Shown here piece by piece: positions 47,088-54,385 of a DNA stretch of 64,000 bases. The DNA is taken from positions 264,501 through 328,500 of the forward strand of contig NZ_CP016634.1 of NCBI RefSeq assembly GCF_002741075.1, given 5' to 3'. The stretch comes from Pseudomonas putida. GTDB lineage: Bacteria > Pseudomonadota > Gammaproteobacteria > Pseudomonadales > Pseudomonadaceae. A program made the translations under genes and the position numbers. Numbering within the stretch: the stretch's first letter is position 1; the number at the start of each line of letters is the position of its first letter. A model generated the notes under the pieces. It saw only the letters and a list, made by a program, of their open reading frames with translations. It was not told the DNA's origin and ran no database searches.

Positions 47088-47155
47088 GGGGCAGGTCCTT
47101 TTGTCTTTATAGGGGTGATGGCACCAGATGTTCACTTGTCGCCTGGGCCAAAGCA

Positions 47156-47221
47156 ATCGCGGGGCACGCCCGCTCCTGCAGGGGCTGCGATGACCCTGCA
47201 GGAGCGGGCGTGCCCCGCGAT
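47156..47221. repeat. Long inverted repeat (REP-type) between the BASS and rdgC genes
   Basis: ATCGCGGGGCACGCCCGCTC (47156 onward) pairs with GAGCGGGCGTGCCCCGCGAT (ending 47221), giving arms of about 28 bases around a ten-base loop. It is a very stable hairpin lying between the rdgC stop and the upstream end of the BASS gene. Confidence 0.85.
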
Positions 47222-47243
47222 AGGCGAATGTTGGCTACCGCCG

Positions 47244-48164
47244 TCAGACCCCTTGCGGAATCTCCTCGCCCCCCAACGCCTCGAACAGTGCCGGCAGGAA
47301 TTCGGTGAAGGTCATCATCATCAGGGTGAAGCTGGCATCGAACTGCTGCTGGGCTTCTTCACCGCCATCCTGTTCGGCTTGCTCCTGCAGCAGCTCCTCG
47401 AACTTCAGGCGTTTGATCACGGTCTTGTCGTCCAGCACGAACGAGAGTTTGTCCTGCCAGGCCAGGGCCAATTGGGTGACCACCTTGCCGGTACCCAGGT
47501 GCAACTGGATCTCTTCGCTGGCCAGGTCCTGGCGCTTGCAACGAACGATGCCGCCGTCTTCATGGGTATCGCGCAGCTCGCACTCGTCCAGGACGAAGAA
47601 GTCTGGCGCAGGTGTTTGGGATTTGACCCAGTCGGTCATGGTCGCGCTCGGAGCGATCTTCACGGTGACCGGACGCACCGGCAGCGACCCCATGACTTCA
47701 CGCAGGGTCGACAGCAGGTCTTCGGCGCGTTTGGCGCTGGCCGAGTTGACCAGGATCAGGCCCAGGCGAGGAGCGATGGCGGCGAAGATCATCGAGCGGC
47801 GGATGAAGGCGCGCGGCAGGAACGACTGGATGATGTCGTCCTTGATCTGGTCACGCTCTTTCTTGTAGACCTTGCGCATTTGCTCGGTCTCGATCTCCTC
47901 GATCTTTTCCTTGACCGCGTCGTTGACCACACTGCTCGGCAGAATGCGCTCTTCCTTGCGCGCGGCGATCAGCAGGAAGTCACCGCTGACGTGCACCAGA
48001 GGAGCATCCTCGCCCTTGCCGAATGGGGCGACGAAGCCGTAGGTGGTCAGCTCCTGGCTGGCGCAGGGGCGGGCCGGCTTGCTGGCCAGGGCGGCTTCCA
48101 GTGCCTCGGGCTCGAACGGGATGTCCTGGGTCAGGCGGTAGGTCAGCAGGTTCTTGAACCACAT
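47244..48164 (-). CDS. rdgC: Recombination-associated protein RdgC
   Basis: A ring-shaped, non-specific DNA-binding protein that inhibits RecA filament activity. The 306-residue product starts [20 protein letters not shown] and contains [40 protein letters not shown] and [24 protein letters not shown] (in part), all family-like. The ATG at 48164 is the family start; a 19-residue upstream extension is not conserved. Confidence 0.94.
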   Translation of the reverse strand: MWFKNLLTYRLTQDIPFEPEALEAALASKPARPCASQELTTYGFVAPFGKGEDAPLVHVSGDFLLIAARKEERILPSSVVNDAVKEKIEEIETEQMRKVYKKERDQIKDDIIQSFLPRAFIRRSMIFAAIAPRLGLILVNSASAKRAEDLLSTLREVMGSLPVRPVTVKIAPSATMTDWVKSQTPAPDFFVLDECELRDTHEDGGIVRCKRQDLASEEIQLHLGTGKVVTQLALAWQDKLSFVLDDKTVIKRLKFEELLQEQAEQDGGEEAQQQFDASFTLMMMTFTEFLPALFEALGGEEIPQGV

Positions 48165-48322
48165 GAGGGGGAATCTCTCCTTAATGCATAAGGCGGGCAT
48201 TATTCTCCGAGGGGCGGCCACAGGCCAACCCTGTCAGAGGGCCACCAGGCACTTATTCATAAGGAAAAGCGAGGTTGCGCTAGGTCTTTGAAAGATCTGA
48301 AAATTTTTTTTAAAAAAGTGCT

Positions 48323-48351
48323 TGCCAGGGTGGCAGGTCCTCCGTAGAATG
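48323..48351 (+). promoter_or_regulatory. Promoter of the tRNA-Val/tRNA-Asp operon
   Basis: TTGCCA (48323-48328), 17-base spacer, TAGAAT (48346-48351), followed by GC-rich GCGCGCC (a stringent-type discriminator) and the tRNA 19 bases on. An A/T-rich tract upstream (48299-48317) could be an UP element. Confidence 0.8.
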
Positions 48352-48370
48352 CGCGCCACACCGAGACGTT

Positions 48371-48446
48371 GGGTGATTAGCTCAGCCGGGAGAGCATCTG
48401 CCTTACAAGCAGAGGGTCGGCGGTTCGATCCCGTCATCACCCACCA
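48371..48446 (+). tRNA. tRNA-Val (anticodon TAC)
   Basis: 76 bases from GGGTGATTAGCTCAGC to the encoded CCA. The acceptor stem GGGTGAT pairs with ATCACCC, the anticodon loop is CCTTACAAG (TAC), and the T arm holds GGTTCGATCCC. Confidence 0.97.
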
Positions 48447-48462
48447 CTTCTCGATGTTTAGC

Positions 48463-48539
48463 GCAGCGGTAGTTCAGTCGGTTAGAATACCGGCCTGTCA
48501 CGCCGGGGGTCGCGGGTTCGAGTCCCGTCCGCTGCGCCA
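48463..48539 (+). tRNA. tRNA-Asp (anticodon GTC)
   Basis: 77 bases; acceptor GCAGCGG pairs with CCGCTGC, discriminator G, encoded CCA. The anticodon loop is CTGTCAC (GTC) and the T arm GGGTTCGAGTCCC. It is 16 bases after tRNA-Val and cotranscribed. Confidence 0.97.
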
Positions 48540-48583
48540 TATTCCAGCTTCCAGGGCCCACTGAACACCCGGAAGCCACAAAG

Positions 48584-48610
48584 AAAGCGACCTTAGGGTC
48601 GCTTTTTTTG
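48584..48610 (+). terminator. Terminator of the tRNA operon
   Basis: AAGCGACC-TTA-GGTCGCTTTTTTT: eight-base stem and a long T-run, 45 bases after tRNA-Asp. Confidence 0.9.
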
Positions 48611-48679
48611 TTTCTGACGTTCTTCTGGCGCCACGGGCGCTCAGAGAGATTCCGCGATCGCGAGTGGGGAGCGTGGCAG

Positions 48680-49471
48680 TCAGGCCGTCGCGATTGCCTG
48701 GTTTTTTTCTTCCTCGCGCAGCGTCAGCACCTCCACGCCGGTTTCCGTCACCGCCACCGTATGTTCCCATTGGGCCGACAGCGACTGGTCGCGAGTAATC
48801 ACGGTCCAGCCATCGCGCAAGGTGCGTGTGCCGCGTCCGCCCTGGTTGATCATCGGTTCAATGGTGAAGACCATGCCGGGCTTTAGCTTCATGCCCATGC
48901 CAGGCTGACCGAAGTGCAGCACCTCAGGGCCTTCGTGCATTTGCTGGCCGATGCCGTGGCCGCAGTATTCCCGGACCACGCTGTAGCCTGCCGCCTCGGC
49001 ATGGACCTGGATGGCATGGCCGATATCGCCGAGGGTGGCGCCAGGGCGCACCTGGGCAATGCCTTTCCAGAGTGCCGCATAAGTGGTATCCACCAGGCGC
49101 CGGGCATCGTCGCTGATCTGGCCGAGACAATACATTTTCGACGAATCGGCAATATAACCACCCTGTTCCAGGGTGATATCGACGTTGATGATGGACCCTT
49201 CCCTGAGCACTTCGTCGGCCTTTGGCATGCCATGGCACACTACATGATCCACGGAGGTGTTCAGCGCATAGGGAAAGCCGTACTGCCCCTTGCTCGCCGG
49301 TCGTGCCTTGAGCGTCTGGACGATGAAAGCCTCGGCGCGGTCGTTGATCTGCAGCGTGGTCACGCCTGGGCGAATGAAACCGTCCAGGTCAGCGAACACC
49401 TGGGCCAGCAGTTGGCCTGCACGGCGCATGAGGTCGAGTTGGGCCGGGGTCTTGAGGATTACTTGGGACAT
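48680..49471 (-). CDS. map: Methionine aminopeptidase type I (stand-alone copy)
   Basis: Removes the N-terminal methionine. The 263-residue protein has the pita-bread fold ligands: DHVVCHGMP (His), NVDITLEQGGYIADSS (metal Asp pair), GHGIGQQMHEGP (metal His), FTIEPMINQGG (Glu) and QWEHTVAVTETG (Glu). The family start is MSQVILKTPAQLDLMRRAG at 49471. The housekeeping map of Pseudomonas usually sits beside rpsB/glnD; this copy lies next to a tRNA operon and a divergent LysR gene, so it may be a second, regulated paralogue. Confidence 0.9.
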   Translation of the reverse strand: MSQVILKTPAQLDLMRRAGQLLAQVFADLDGFIRPGVTTLQINDRAEAFIVQTLKARPASKGQYGFPYALNTSVDHVVCHGMPKADEVLREGSIINVDITLEQGGYIADSSKMYCLGQISDDARRLVDTTYAALWKGIAQVRPGATLGDIGHAIQVHAEAAGYSVVREYCGHGIGQQMHEGPEVLHFGQPGMGMKLKPGMVFTIEPMINQGGRGTRTLRDGWTVITRDQSLSAQWEHTVAVTETGVEVLTLREEEKNQAIATA

Positions 49472-49491
49472 TGGCAGGTCGAGGATCGTAT

Positions 49492-49507
49492 TGGCGAAGA
49501 GTCGCCA
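49492..49507. promoter_or_regulatory. Inverted repeat between map and the LysR gene
   Basis: TGGCGA-AGAG-TCGCCA lies 20 bases before the map start codon and about 95 before the LysR start. It is a candidate operator; LysR sites are usually interrupted dyads of this kind. Confidence 0.4.
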
Positions 49508-49602
49508 GAATAGCCCTGCAGACGATGCATGCGCCACCGCTTGCAGGGGGGAGGGTGAACAGGTGCTTGAAGCGCGAGGCCCGACGCTGCAAGCTGCCGG
49601 GC

Positions 49603-50535
49603 ATGAACCTCGACACCCGCATCAAATACCGCCATCTACTGTGCTTTCTGGAGATTGCCCGCCAGGGTAGCCTGGCCAGGGCTGCGGATGTGTTGGCGAT
49701 TAGCCAGCCGGCGATTTCCAAGACCCTGCGCGAGCTGGAAGAACTGCTCGAAACCCGGCTGTTCGAGCGCACCCGCCAAGGCGCCGAGCTGACCGCCGCC
49801 GGCACCTTGTTCATGCGCTATGCCGGGCCCAGTGTCCAGGCGCTGCGCGAAGGCGTGGGCAGTGTGCGCGGCGAGGCGCGAGCGCCATCGCAGGTGCGCA
49901 TTGGTGTCCTGTCGACGGTCGAAAGCCTGCTCATGCCGGAGGTCCTGTGCCGCCTGCACCAGCGGCATTCGGCGCTGGTGATCGAAGTGGTGACCGGCGC
50001 CAGTGCCCAGTTGCTCGGCCAGCTGCGCCTGGGTGAACTGGAACTGGTGGTTGGGCGTATGACCGATAGCCCCCAAATCCAGGGGCTGTCCTTCGAGCAT
50101 TTGTACAGCGAATCGATGACGCTGGTGGTACGCTCCGGGCATCCCTTGCTGGCGCGCCAGTCACTCGAACGCGCGCGGGTCGGTGACTACCCGCTGGTGC
50201 TGCCGCCCCAGGGCACGACCATCCGCCAGCACGCCGACAGCCTGTTCGTGCAGTGCGCGATCCAGATGCCAGCCCAGCGTCTGGAGACCTTGTCCCTGGC
50301 CTTGAGCCGTCGGTACCTGCTGGGTAGCGATGCGGTCTGGGTGGCGCCGCGTGATGCGGTACTGATCGATCTGGGGCGTGGCGAGCTGGTCGAACTCGAC
50401 CTCGGTGTGCGCGAGCCCGGCGGTTCGGTGGGCATTTGCCGCAATGCCGCGCTCCCCCAAGGCATGCCTGGGCAATGGGTGTGCGAGGTGCTGCGCGAAG
50501 TCGCAGGTCAGTACCGGGATGGCTTGTACCCCTAA
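49603..50535 (+). CDS. LysR-family regulator, PcaQ-like
   Basis: A 310-residue LysR protein: N-terminal HTH in LLCFLEIARQGSLARAADVL and AISQPAISKTLRELEELLET, then a periplasmic-binding-type effector domain (RIGVLSTVESLLMPEVLCRL, LVVGRMTDSPQIQGLSFEHL). The opening MNLDTRIKYRHLLCFLEIAR strongly resembles PcaQ, activator of protocatechuate (pca) genes, from memory. No pca gene is in the window; the divergent neighbour is map. The family-type N terminus sets the start at 49603. Confidence 0.75.
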   Translation: MNLDTRIKYRHLLCFLEIARQGSLARAADVLAISQPAISKTLRELEELLETRLFERTRQGAELTAAGTLFMRYAGPSVQALREGVGSVRGEARAPSQVRIGVLSTVESLLMPEVLCRLHQRHSALVIEVVTGASAQLLGQLRLGELELVVGRMTDSPQIQGLSFEHLYSESMTLVVRSGHPLLARQSLERARVGDYPLVLPPQGTTIRQHADSLFVQCAIQMPAQRLETLSLALSRRYLLGSDAVWVAPRDAVLIDLGRGELVELDLGVREPGGSVGICRNAALPQGMPGQWVCEVLREVAGQYRDGLYP

Positions 50536-50740
50536 GCGTTGCAGGCCTTTAGCCATATCGGAGGCGGTCTGTGGCCCGAGTCAGGTAGGCGTGCGGGCAA
50601 TGTCTCCTTTAATGGATCGGAAATATCCGTGAACTTATCGGACATTCCCTGCTCTCATGCCGGTAGCCATTGGTCACGGCCGCCTGCTAAGCTCGCGGCT
50701 TTACCTGATTGCCCTTATGGCGCATGAACAAGGAACTAGC

Positions 50741-51487
50741 ATGAAACAGCATCGTTTGGCGGCTGCGGTTGCCCTGGTTGGCCTGGTCCTGGCGGGCTGC
50801 GACGCTCAGACCAGCAGCGTCGAGCTGAAGACTCCGGCACAGAAAGCCTCCTACGGTATCGGCCTGAACATGGGCAAGAGCCTGGCTCAGGAAGGCATGG
50901 AAGACCTTGATTCCAAAGCAGTAGCCCTCGGTATCGAGGATGCGGTTGCCAAGAAAGAGCAACGCATCAAGGACGAAGAGCTGGTCGAGGCGTTCACCGC
51001 GCTGCAGAAGCGTGCCGAAGAACGCCTGGCCAAGGCCAGCGAGGAAGCGGCCAGCGCCGGTAAGAAATTCCTCGAAGAAAACGCCAAGAAGCCAGGCGTG
51101 GTCACCACCGCGTCGGGCCTGCAGTATGAAGTGGTCAAGAAAGCCGACGGCCCGCAACCCAAGCCGACCGACGTGGTCACTGTTCACTACGAAGGCAAGC
51201 TGATCGATGGCAAGGTCTTCGACAGCTCCGTCGAGCGCGGCAGCCCGATCGATCTGCCTGTCAGCGGTGTGATCCCTGGCTGGGTTGAAGGTCTGCAACT
51301 GATGCACGTTGGCGAGAAGTACAAGCTGTACATCCCGGCTGACCTGGCTTACGGGGCCCAGAGCCCGAGCCCGCTGATCCCGGCCAACTCGGTCCTGGTG
51401 TTCGACCTGGAACTGATCGGCATCAAGGATCCATCCAAGGCTGAAGGCGAGGCCGAGGCTCCTGAAGCCGAAGCACCAGCCAAGTAA
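50741..51487 (+). CDS. FKBP-type peptidyl-prolyl cis-trans isomerase, lipoprotein
   Basis: A 248-residue FkpA/Mip-type chaperone-isomerase. MKQHRLAAAVALVGLVLAGC gives a lipobox with Cys20. Residues about 30-120 are the helical dimerisation domain (SYGIGLNMGKSLAQEGMEDL), and 130-230 the FKBP domain (DVVTVHYEGKLIDGKVFDSS, VIPGWVEGLQLMHVGEKYKL, IPADLAYG). The Ala/Glu-rich tail is disordered. It probably folds envelope proteins. AAGGAACT precedes the ATG. Confidence 0.9.
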   Translation: MKQHRLAAAVALVGLVLAGCDAQTSSVELKTPAQKASYGIGLNMGKSLAQEGMEDLDSKAVALGIEDAVAKKEQRIKDEELVEAFTALQKRAEERLAKASEEAASAGKKFLEENAKKPGVVTTASGLQYEVVKKADGPQPKPTDVVTVHYEGKLIDGKVFDSSVERGSPIDLPVSGVIPGWVEGLQLMHVGEKYKLYIPADLAYGAQSPSPLIPANSVLVFDLELIGIKDPSKAEGEAEAPEAEAPAK

Positions 51488-51500
51488 TTTCCCTGTTGCC

Positions 51501-51524
51501 AACGCCCCGTCTCGACGGGGCGTT
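51501..51524 (+). terminator. Terminator after the FKBP gene
   Basis: AACGCCCCGT-CTCG-ACGGGGCGTT, a ten-base stem followed by GTCGTTTCT; the T-run is short. Confidence 0.75.
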
Positions 51525-51700
51525 GTCGTTTCTGTGGACCGGTAAAGACGAACCTCGCCACGGCTACAGGGTCGTAGCAAGGGGAGGGCGCCCTGCAAGC
51601 AAAACGTTTGCGGATTTGAAACGACTGTGTAAAAAACGCCCGATCTGAGCGAGACCCTTGCCCGGTGGGCACCTCGCGTCGGAAACTGCACCCTGTTCAC

Positions 51701-51731
51701 AAGGTTATCCACAATAAATGTGGATAACCTT
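51701..51731. promoter_or_regulatory. Perfect palindrome of two consensus DnaA boxes
   Basis: AAGGTTATCCACA (51701-51713), spacer ATAAA, TGTGGATAACCTT (51719-51731). Both halves contain the perfect DnaA box TTATCCACA in opposite orientation. The 13-bp arms have no GC-rich stem or T-run, so this is not a terminator. It lies 21 bases before the DUF1232 gene and may act in DnaA titration or DnaA control of that gene. Confidence 0.7.
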
Positions 51732-51752
51732 CCCTGACGATATGGAGGCCTT

Positions 51753-52193
51753 ATGAGCGCACCCTGGAATTTCGCCCGCTTCCTGCCTTTGGCAGAGCGC
51801 CTGCTCAGCCGTGGCCGTCTGCCGGCCCTGTTGTTCGCCGTGGCACGCAAAGGTCCGAAGCTTGGCCGACTGCGTGAGGATGTGCGCCTGTTGCAGGCCT
51901 TGTGCCTGGCGTGGTGGCGTGGCGAGTACCGGGCTATCAGTTCCAAGGCGCTGATCACCGTGGTGGCTGGTCTGCTGTACTTTGTCAGCCCGCTGGATGC
52001 CATTCCCGATTGGCTGGTGGGTGTCGGTTTTCTCGATGACATCGCCGTGCTCGGCTGGGTGCTCAAGACCGTGGCCGATGAACTGAACCGCTTCAAAGCC
52101 TGGCGCGACAGCCAGACGCCCGAGCGGCTGCGGGTGGTGGAGCGTCTGCCGGATACTCCTGAAAGCCTGCGCCTTGAGCGTCGAGCGCCCTGA
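51753..52193 (+). CDS. DUF1232 (YkvA-like) membrane protein
   Basis: A 146-residue protein with the DUF1232 core ALITVVAGLLYFVSPLDAIP followed by DWLVGVGFLDDIAVLGWVLK: one or two hydrophobic helices bearing the SPLDxIPD signature. The N-terminal third is basic. Function is unknown. ATGGAGGCC lies just before the ATG as ribosome site, and the DnaA-box palindrome is just upstream. Confidence 0.85.
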   Translation: MSAPWNFARFLPLAERLLSRGRLPALLFAVARKGPKLGRLREDVRLLQALCLAWWRGEYRAISSKALITVVAGLLYFVSPLDAIPDWLVGVGFLDDIAVLGWVLKTVADELNRFKAWRDSQTPERLRVVERLPDTPESLRLERRAP

Positions 52194-52329
52194 GGCTTTG
52201 TTCCCAGAGGTGCCCTTGAAATTTGCGGGCGGTCTATCGACGCGTCGAGCCGCCCCGAAGTAGAGAACTTCCAGATCTTCTGCAAAAGCGCAAATCTGCC
52301 TGACCTGCACAGACCCCCGCGCTTGGACA

Positions 52330-52375
52330 TATAATTGGCATAAGGAATATGCCTACGGATTACATGCTGTAATCC
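52330..52375 (+). promoter_or_regulatory. Promoter with two palindromic operators before the XRE gene
   Basis: A perfect -10 TATAAT (52330-52335) is followed by GGCATA-AGGAA-TATGCC (52337-52353) and GGATTACA-TGC-TGTAATCC (52357-52375). The -35 is weak (TGCACA, 18-base spacer). Repressor binding at either dyad would block the start site. Confidence 0.6.
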
Positions 52376-52393
52376 TACGTAAAGGGGGTTGTA

Positions 52394-52729
52394 ATGGGTA
52401 TTCAGGTCATCAGCCGGGACGGTCAACCCGAGTACGCCGTAGTGCCCTGGGAGCAGTATCAGGCGTTGCTCAAGGCTGCCGGGCAGGCGCCTGCCAGCGT
52501 AGCGCCGGAAGCGCCTGCCGCCGCCGAGGCACCGAGCCTGGCGCCATTGAGTGAACTGACGCGATTGCGTGAAGCCAAGGGGCTGGCGCCGGAGCAACTG
52601 GCGCGCAGTGTCGGCATCAGCCCGGCCTACCTGGGGATGATCGAAGCCGGCGAGCGTCAGCCGGACGCTGCGATCCTGCGCAGTCTGGCCTGGCACCTGG
52701 GGATCGCTGGCTGGAGCGAGCCATCATGA
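52394..52729 (+). CDS. Helix-turn-helix (XRE) regulator with a short N-terminal antitoxin-like segment
   Basis: 111 residues. The first 30 (MGIQVISRDGQPEYAVVPWE, QYQALLKAAG) look like the start of Phd/YefM-type antitoxins; a Pro/Ala-rich linker follows (about 31-52); residues 55-105 are an XRE helix-turn-helix (LTRLREAKGLAPEQLARSVG, ISPAYLGMIEAGERQPD). It overlaps the next gene at ATGA and sits behind two dyads, so autoregulation is likely. Targets unknown. Confidence 0.8.
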   Translation: MGIQVISRDGQPEYAVVPWEQYQALLKAAGQAPASVAPEAPAAAEAPSLAPLSELTRLREAKGLAPEQLARSVGISPAYLGMIEAGERQPDAAILRSLAWHLGIAGWSEPS

Positions 52730-53094
52730 GCCAGGTGAGGATCAGTCGACAGCATTGGGAGAGCCTGTTGGGCGAGCTCGATGTGGCCCGCCGTCAACGT
52801 CACCTGCTTACCTACCGTGCCTTGATCGAACGTCTGCAGCTCCCTAGCCCGGCCATGCAGACCTTGACCGCCGCCCTGGAGTATCTCGCCGTCCTCGATG
52901 CCCGTGCCGATCAGCCGCTGCGCAGCTCGCTGGTGATCAGCCAGGGCGCCAGCCGACTGCCGCGTACCGGCTTCTTTGAGTGCGTCGAGCGCCTGGGGCG
53001 TTTTTCCGGGCCGGTCGATGGCCTGGAAGCGGCGTCCTGGCATGCCTCCGAGGTGGTGCGGGTGTTCGAGTACAGCTATTCGGAACACGCCTGA
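52726..53094 (+). CDS. Hypothetical partner of the XRE regulator
   Basis: 122 residues starting MSQVRISRQHWESLLGELDV, largely helical in the first 60 (RQRHLLTYRALIERLQLPSP), with an Arg-rich beta-like C terminus (GRFSGPVDGLEAASWHASEV). No family recognised, no membrane helix. Four-base overlap with the regulator shows translational coupling. It might be an effector, co-regulator or toxin; nothing decides between these. Confidence 0.7.
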   Translation: MSQVRISRQHWESLLGELDVARRQRHLLTYRALIERLQLPSPAMQTLTAALEYLAVLDARADQPLRSSLVISQGASRLPRTGFFECVERLGRFSGPVDGLEAASWHASEVVRVFEYSYSEHA

Positions 53095-53104
53095 CGGCAA
53101 TTGA

Positions 53105-54274
53105 TCAGGCCGCTGTCTGTTCGGTGATCAACCTCAGCAGGTCGAGCACCCGTCCGGTACCCAGATAGCGGCCGTTGTGGGTGATGACAAAGTCTTCGTC
53201 GAGGCGCTGGCGTGCCCTGCTGGTAATCAGGCGGCTGGCCTGATGCAGCGACTTGCGGCGCTCCAAGGTCAGAAAATCCATACTCATCAGTTGTGCGATC
53301 GCTGTCGCCGGAGTGGTCAGCAACCCCTGACGATGGATGATGCCGCAGGGGCTGCCCTGTTCATCCAGCACGGCGATGGAGTTGACCCCGGCGCAGGCCT
53401 CAAAAGTCTTCAGCACCTCTTCGATCTTGCTGTGAAGCGTCACCGCCGGTCGCTCGATCAGCAACGCGCTCAGGTCGTCGAGCGTCATTTTCGGCGCCGG
53501 CGTATCGCTATCGGTCTGAAGCAGCAGATGGAGGCCATCGCGTGGCGGGCACTCCTGTGGCCGGCCAAGCAGATAGCCCTGGACCAGGTCCACGCCCATT
53601 TCCCGAAGGACGGCCAATTCTTCCGCTAACTCGATGCCTTCGGCGATCACCTGGGCCCTTGAGGCGCGGGCAATGTGCAGGATGGAACCGACGAATTCGC
53701 GTTTGAGCGCATCCAGATGGATCCCGTCGATGAAGTGCCGATCGATCTTCACGTAGTCTGGCCGCAGCTCTGACCACAGGCGCAGGCTGGAGTAACCTGC
53801 CCCCAGATCGTCTAGGGCAATGGAAAAGCCCATGTCGCGATAGTGGTGCAGGGCGTTGGACAGCAGCTGGAAATCGTCTGTCGGGGTGTGTTCGGTCAAC
53901 TCGATGACCACTCGGCTCGGCGGCAGCCCGACCTGCTCCAGCAGCCTGAGAGTGCGGCCGGAGGGATAATGTGGTTCAAGCAGCGACTCGGGTGAGACGT
54001 TGAGAAACAATTTACCCTCCAGCGCCTGGTCACAGAAGCGCCGGCAGGCACTGTCGCGGCAGGCTTCTTCCAGTTCGGTGAGGCGACCGGCCTGGTGGGC
54101 GATGGCGAACAGGTTCAGGGGCGCGTGTAACGGGCTGTTGGAGGGCCCGCGACTGAGCGCCTCGTAACCGAGGACGCGGCGTTCGGAAAGGCAGATGATC
54201 GGCTGGAACAGGCTATGGATGCTGCGTTGAGCCAGGATGGCGCTCAATGCGCTGAGCTGTTCGGCGACGGTCAT
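53105..54274 (-). CDS. EAL-domain c-di-GMP phosphodiesterase with C-terminal CBS pair
   Basis: 389 residues without membrane segments. The EAL domain (about 15-245) keeps the catalytic residues: E38-A-L in GYEALSRGP, FLNVSPESL, VIELTEHTP, IALDDLGAGYSSLRLWSELR with DDxGAGYS, DYVKIDRHFIDGI and AEGIEL. The C-terminal 130 residues look like a CBS pair (VTLHSKIEEVLKTFEACAGV, NSIAVLDEQGSPCGIIHRQG), which may sense nucleotides. It should hydrolyse c-di-GMP to pGpG. It lies downstream of prc, beyond prc's terminator, so has its own promoter. Confidence 0.88.
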   Translation of the reverse strand: MTVAEQLSALSAILAQRSIHSLFQPIICLSERRVLGYEALSRGPSNSPLHAPLNLFAIAHQAGRLTELEEACRDSACRRFCDQALEGKLFLNVSPESLLEPHYPSGRTLRLLEQVGLPPSRVVIELTEHTPTDDFQLLSNALHHYRDMGFSIALDDLGAGYSSLRLWSELRPDYVKIDRHFIDGIHLDALKREFVGSILHIARASRAQVIAEGIELAEELAVLREMGVDLVQGYLLGRPQECPPRDGLHLLLQTDSDTPAPKMTLDDLSALLIERPAVTLHSKIEEVLKTFEACAGVNSIAVLDEQGSPCGIIHRQGLLTTPATAIAQLMSMDFLTLERRKSLHQASRLITSRARQRLDEDFVITHNGRYLGTGRVLDLLRLITEQTAA

Positions 54275-54291
54275 GGACTGCTTCCTGAAAG

Positions 54292-54323
54292 AAAAAGGGC
54301 CGGGCGCTTGCGCGTCCGGCCCT
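54292..54323 (-). terminator. Terminator after prc
   Basis: On the minus strand GGGCCGG-ACGC-GCAAGCG-CCCGGCCC-type stem (plus GGGCCGG 54297-54303 with CCGGCCC 54316-54322) followed by TTTTT (A-run 54292-54296). It separates prc from the EAL gene. Confidence 0.85.
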
Positions 54324-54385
54324 TCTATTTCACGACAGTCGAATGACTATTTGATGACAGGTCGCATTATTTTGCCATCACGCTT

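Noticed and set aside
48371..50535. Integrated element at the tRNA operon
   Set aside because: No integrase, attachment-site repeat of the tRNA 3' end, or mobile genes were seen; only the map/LysR pair is out of place.
51701..51731. Reading the DnaA-box palindrome as a terminator of the FKBP gene
   Set aside because: The stem is AT-rich and lacks a T-run; a better terminator lies at 51501-51524.
50687..52696. 669-codon open frame on minus spanning FKBP, DUF1232 and the XRE promoter
   Set aside because: It is antisense to clear genes and crosses their intergenic regions and palindromes; the composition is Arg/Pro/Gln-rich shadow translation.
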